Source: Kaistella palustris DSM 21579
GTDB lineage: Bacteria; Bacteroidota; Bacteroidia; Flavobacteriales; Weeksellaceae
Direction: 5' to 3'
Assembly: GCF_000422265.1 (NCBI RefSeq)
Contig: NZ_AULL01000013.1
Location: forward strand, 186,001 to 250,000
DNA: 64,000 bases
Shown: piece after piece, positions 61,801-64,000 of the stretch
How positions within the stretch are numbered: the stretch's first letter is position 1
How the letters are laid out: every line of letters begins with the position of its first letter
Position numbers and translations under genes: made by a program
Notes under the pieces: generated by a model
Told to the model about the DNA's origin: nothing
What the model saw: the letters and a program-made list of their open reading frames with translations, nothing else
The model's database searches: none

Positions 61801-64000
61801 CCTTCGGAAATGAAATTTCATATTCTAAAAGTCCGTTTTTAAATTTCTTCTGTTCGGTTAAAGTTTCGCCATTTCCATTTTGAATATAAACATTCACCAA
61901 AGCGTTCGGAATTGCAGAATACACGAAGATTTTTGCTTTTTCAGTTCGCTTGAATTCGGCTTTTGGTTGGATGACTTTTAAATAAGGTTTTTGTGAATCC
62001 GTTAAAAATCGTTTATCGAAAACTTCGAAAGTTTTTTCAGTTTTAATAGTGTCTTTTCCTTCGATATTATAGAGTTCGAGTTTGTAATTTCCAGCGGCGA
62101 GTTTTCCTAAATCAAGAGATTCTTCATTTCGCTGCACGCCATTCAGAATGACAGATTGTGTTTTCCATTCCTGCTCTTCTTTCGAGAAATAATCATGTGG
62201 GAATTTCTGACTGAATTCAGATTTTGAAAACTTCGGTAAATCCTGAATCTGACTTTCAAAATTAGATCGATAAATTCTCTCTTTAGGTTGAAGTTTCGAC
62301 AATTTAACGTGATAAGATTTCTTTAAATTTTGATCGTTGTAATTTTTGGTTTCAACTGTAAATTTCACATTCTCATCGGTGAAAAAATCCCGGTCGCCGA
62401 GCGAGTTTAAAGCGAGGTCGCTGAGCGAGTCAGAAGCGCGGTCGCTGAGCGGAGTCGAAGCGGTAATGTAATGCGAAACAGAGGCGACTTTTACATTTTC
62501 TGTAGAAGATTGCGTTTCACCATTAATATCCGTCACAGAAGCATTAATTTCATAATTATCAACCTGAATTCCATCTAAAGTTTCATCTTTTTTAAGATCA
62601 AGTTTAATTACAAATTCTCCTTTATCATTGGTTTTAACTTCTCCTAAAATAGAGTTCTCATTAACATTTCCACGTGGGAACCACCAGAAATATCTCCAGC
62701 GAATATTTTGTTTTTTGATTTCATAATTTACGGTTGCATTACTCAACGCGACTCCAGAAAACATCATTGCTTTTCCTTTCAGTTCAATGGTTTGTCCGTA
62801 TTTATACTCATCTTTAATGGGTTCAAAAGTCACCTCAAATTTCGGACGTTTGTATTCTTCAACCTGGAAATATTTTGTCGCATCACGATCTAAATCATCA
62901 GAATCAACTTCCAAAGAAAATTGTCCATTCAGTTTTCCGTTCGGCAACGTGAAACTTCCGTGGTAAGAACCGAACTCATTGGTGGTGAATTTTTGTGATG
63001 AAATTTTTTCGCCGTTAGCATCATTTAAAGTGATTTCCTGTGAAATTCCAGACGCTACAGATTCTTTATCCAAAAGCAATTTCGTATTAATCACTTTAAA
63101 ATAAACGATTTGTCCGGGACGGTAAATTCCGCGATCAATAAAAATTTGCGCTAAATTTTCTTCTCCTAATTTCTTTGGTTCATTATAATATTGATTGCCG
63201 TAAACCTGCATTAAATTATAATCATTCGTTGAAGGTTGTTGCACCAAATAATATCGGTAATACTGATTATCTTTAGAAACAGGAAATTTGAAAATCGCAT
63301 ACTCATCGGCTTTTGCTGTAAAAGAATTGGCTTTTTTATCGTTTGTAAATTCAAAAATTTTCAGATTTTCATTCGAGACCGATTTGCCATTTTCACGGTT
63401 CACCAGTTGTAACTGATCAGCGATTGGTTTACGTACATCTTTTTTGTTATAAATGATTCTGGAATTTGTGGCGATGAAATAAAAATTTTCCTGAATTGAA
63501 TTTTCGACCACATATTCTGCCAAATAAATTCCAGACGGAAGTGGTTTAATTTCTAAAGAAGTTTTGTGATTTTTATAATCTTTTAAATCTTCTAGATCGA
63601 AACTTTCTTTTCTGACTAAAGTTTTCTTAACCGCCGGAAAACGAGTTTTATCATACGAGTTCGCTACATATTTCAAAAAATTCTGCTGATCATCTTTAAC
63701 TTCATAAATATTCAAAGAAAACTTAGAAACATTTTTCGCGTCTGCAACCAAGTGAATCGGCAAATTTGCTTGCGTATGTGTTTCGTAATAAATGGATAAA
63801 TTGGGTTGAAGAATTGAATTTTCTCTATTAAGAATATTATTCAGAAATTTAGATTTCGCATATTGTTGCTTCGTGTCTTTAATTAATAAAAGCGCTTCGT
63901 TATATTTTTGATCAGCGGTTAATTGATCGATGATTTCAGCAATAATCAAAACTTTATAATCACCTTCTGTAGAAGATTTTACCAAATTTTGGAGTTGTTG
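58859..64000 (-). CDS. Alpha-2-macroglobulin family protein, 5'-truncated by the window
   Basis: More than 1700 residues; the frame is still open at 64000 and a TTG at 63985 is not the true start. Bacterial macroglobulins are envelope protease traps. Seen: MG2-like repeats (KSSYHVKLSKLQ), an MG domain with IFIDRGIYRPGQIVYFKV, ANMYDKSLDQF, the conserved EFTSPEALTQWKLMFLAHTKD and SDGEQKAIAVLPNRMLVTDAVPIF, then a helical thioester-type domain (WNNYVLDYLDTRNYWE, NDWGWYNSK). The thioester site is absent: where CxEQ is expected the sequence reads NNSADVVFNKW (60503-60514). The protein therefore cannot form the covalent trap. Five repeat-like inserts break the domains. Confidence 0.85.
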   Translation of the reverse strand, partial: QQLQNLVKSSTEGDYKVLIIAEIIDQLTADQKYNEALLLIKDTKQQYAKSKFLNNILNRENSILQPNLSIYYETHTQANLPIHLVADAKNVSKFSLNIYEVKDDQQNFLKYVANSYDKTRFPAVKKTLVRKESFDLEDLKDYKNHKTSLEIKPLPSGIYLAEYVVENSIQENFYFIATNSRIIYNKKDVRKPIADQLQLVNRENGKSVSNENLKIFEFTNDKKANSFTAKADEYAIFKFPVSKDNQYYRYYLVQQPSTNDYNLMQVYGNQYYNEPKKLGEENLAQIFIDRGIYRPGQIVYFKVINTKLLLDKESVASGISQEITLNDANGEKISSQKFTTNEFGSYHGSFTLPNGKLNGQFSLEVDSDDLDRDATKYFQVEEYKRPKFEVTFEPIKDEYKYGQTIELKGKAMMFSGVALSNATVNYEIKKQNIRWRYFWWFPRGNVNENSILGEVKTNDKGEFVIKLDLKKDETLDGIQVDNYEINASVTDINGETQSSTENVKVASVSHYITASTPLSDRASDSLSDLALNSLGDRDFFTDENVKFTVETKNYNDQNLKKSYHVKLSKLQPKERIYRSNFESQIQDLPKFSKSEFSQKFPHDYFSKEEQEWKTQSVILNGVQRNEESLDLGKLAAGNYKLELYNIEGKDTIKTEKTFEVFDKRFLTDSQKPYLKVIQPKAEFKRTEKAKIFVYSAIPNALVNVYIQNGNGETLTEQKKFKNGLLEYEISFPKDESIDQINVQFQLVAFNDVQTQSVNLTIACDNKPLRIETVTFRDKLQPGQKEKWTVKVLGQDKEKINAEVLANMYDKSLDQFADNSYYFQQIYQRSFIMNSYGINENLAKEYYSKRAPHLNQKNINVPDFNWFDKGIYGNVVMPRMYSASAKMEVMRDSAKTEGAPPPISKQLETASGLVNEDKTDPDKIPVRQNLNETAFFYPNLMTDKDGNVTFEFTSPEALTQWKLMFLAHTKDARSATLEESVITQKEFSVTPNYPRFLREGDELNLQSKLSSLVDKKLNGVAQLQILDAFTNEDISSKFNLNETQKSFELAENGNEVVQWKLKVPNDVSSMIIKVVATSTSLSDQSTFSDGEQKAIAVLPNRMLVTDAVPIFVKEGQTKTFTLENLVKNTSTTATNFSNTLELTTNPIWEIMFALPGLKNDTNNSADVVFNKWFADVLASEIFKANPKLKIVFEEYQSKGLLVSNLEKNQELKQLLLEETPWVLESKNETEQMENLARLFDANNMRNSINEDWAELQKLQNPDGGFSWYQGYPSSYYNSLYILKNLGKINEWLKGNTADYQSSEQKEMVAKLVNYVDSEVFRYYNFDSAAERSRSNVWNNYVLDYLDTRNYWEKDHPLTGKGAQLKTLVIKKAPTAKITDFTFFGLHRAALLFNDYKLPAVSKKLMTYLKETSTESETQGIYWKQNLNDWGWYNSKTVNHAGALEAFNKLTPTDETFIEEMKIWLITQKEVNSWGSSRGTVEVIFTILNSGKSWTSSESDKATIIWGGKEYSSPQPSPKEREQSTPGYIKQTIKSDKIDKSLGKVTVAKPGPGIVQGGLFWQYYEDLDKIKSSESYLSITKELYKKVKTVNGEELVKIAENTPLKVGDKVTVRMILNTDRNMEFIHLKDMRAAGFEPLNVISGYEWKNNLGYYQSTKDASTNFYIENMPKGKYVFEYDYICNAAGTFSNGITTLQNYYAPQMNAHTKGTKITITE
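59441..59472 (-). repeat. In-frame repeat insert A in the macroglobulin gene
   Basis: CTCCCTCTCCTTTGGAGAGG followed by GTTGGGGTGAGG, an imperfect palindrome. It encodes the low-complexity SSPQPSPKEREQ after GGKEY, where related proteins continue more directly to GYIKQT. Confidence 0.65.
60002..60019 (-). repeat. In-frame repeat insert B in the macroglobulin gene
   Basis: GCTTCGACTTCGCTCAGC encodes AERSRS before NVWNNYVLDYLDTR. It is close to the reverse complement of the CTGAGC..GTCGAAG core of insert E. Confidence 0.5.
60754..60779 (-). repeat. In-frame repeat insert C in the macroglobulin gene
   Basis: GGTCACTAAGCGACGTCGAA followed by GTGGCC, an imperfect palindrome. It encodes TSTSLSDQST directly before the conserved FSDGEQKAIAVLP. 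Confidence 0.6.
62116..62153 (-). repeat. In-frame repeat insert D in the macroglobulin gene
   Basis: AGATTCTTCATTTCGCTGCA followed by CGCCATTCAGAATGACA encodes ILNGVQRNEESL. The same AGATTC..TTCAGAATGACA ends appear in the intergenic hairpin at 40835-40882. Confidence 0.6.
62391..62462 (-). repeat. In-frame tandem 24-bp repeat (three copies) E in the macroglobulin gene
   Basis: Copies at 62391-62414, 62415-62438 and 62439-62462 of the type GGTCGCTGAGCG(G)AGTCGAAGCG. Each is 24 bp, so translation repeats eight residues: TPLSDR, SDSLSD(L) and NSLGDR. They lie just before the MG-domain start FFTDENVKF. Confidence 0.8.

Overview
The window reads as a chromosomal segment of a low-GC Bacteroidota, most likely family Weeksellaceae (Chryseobacterium/Kaistella/Epilithonimonas-like). 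This is inferred from several signs. Clear promoters have a TTTG / TANNTTTG architecture (for example 293-321 and 33512-33542). Leaders before start codons are A-rich and lack Shine-Dalgarno sites. Type IX secretion (T9SS) sorting domains, a class II (B12-dependent) ribonucleotide reductase and the recQ / kdsD / tatC neighbourhood also fit. No phage, transposase, integron or CRISPR array is visible. Most of the window is ordinary core genome.

Layout. 0-8 kb: the 5' end of a UvrD/PcrA helicase gene, secG, two glycosyltransferases behind recR, a LURP-one-like protein, a lipoprotein, the dipeptidase PepD, a small alpha/beta hydrolase, an SDR oxidoreductase and a DUF4256 protein. 8-24 kb: an AraC regulator, a ferredoxin with its reductase, cell-envelope proteins (DUF3108, DUF5916), pheS, rdgB, a CPBP protease, prfC, a DUF4349 lipoprotein, small membrane proteins, an acyl-CoA dehydrogenase and a long-chain acyl-CoA synthetase. 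24-33.5 kb: an accessory secretion island. It starts with 1.2 kb lacking an intact gene, which holds a promoter-like site and a probable decayed secreted-protein gene. A T9SS subtilase, a T9SS type A protein, two small genes and a 1326-residue T9SS type B adhesin-like protein follow. 33.5-45 kb: tRNA-Pro, a CvfB-like RNA-binding protein, a KTSC protein, an iron-uptake pair (TonB-dependent siderophore receptor plus PepSY protein) behind palindromic boxes, lpdA, a repeat-rich intergenic region, class II RNR and a GT4 glycosyltransferase. 45-52.7 kb: a toxin-antitoxin pair directly behind recQ, then kdsD, tatC, an MBL hydrolase and a thiolase. 52.7-64 kb: VOC and DinB-like proteins, a Crp/Fnr regulator, an ABC-2 permease / HlyD / TolC export cluster, and a very large alpha-2-macroglobulin running off the window end.

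Three things stand out. First, the alpha-2-macroglobulin gene carries at least five short palindromic or tandem repeat-like segments inserted in frame. Some belong to the same sequence types as intergenic repeats elsewhere in the window, resembling the in-frame palindromic elements known from Rickettsia. Second, recQ has a one-base deletion that replaces its last ~44 residues; the restored frame ends 11 bp before an antitoxin gene, so recQ, antitoxin and toxin appear to form one transcription unit. Third, the 24.2-25.4 kb gap holds what looks like the broken start of a third secreted protein beside two T9SS genes.

All function calls come from reading translated sequence and motifs. No database search was run.
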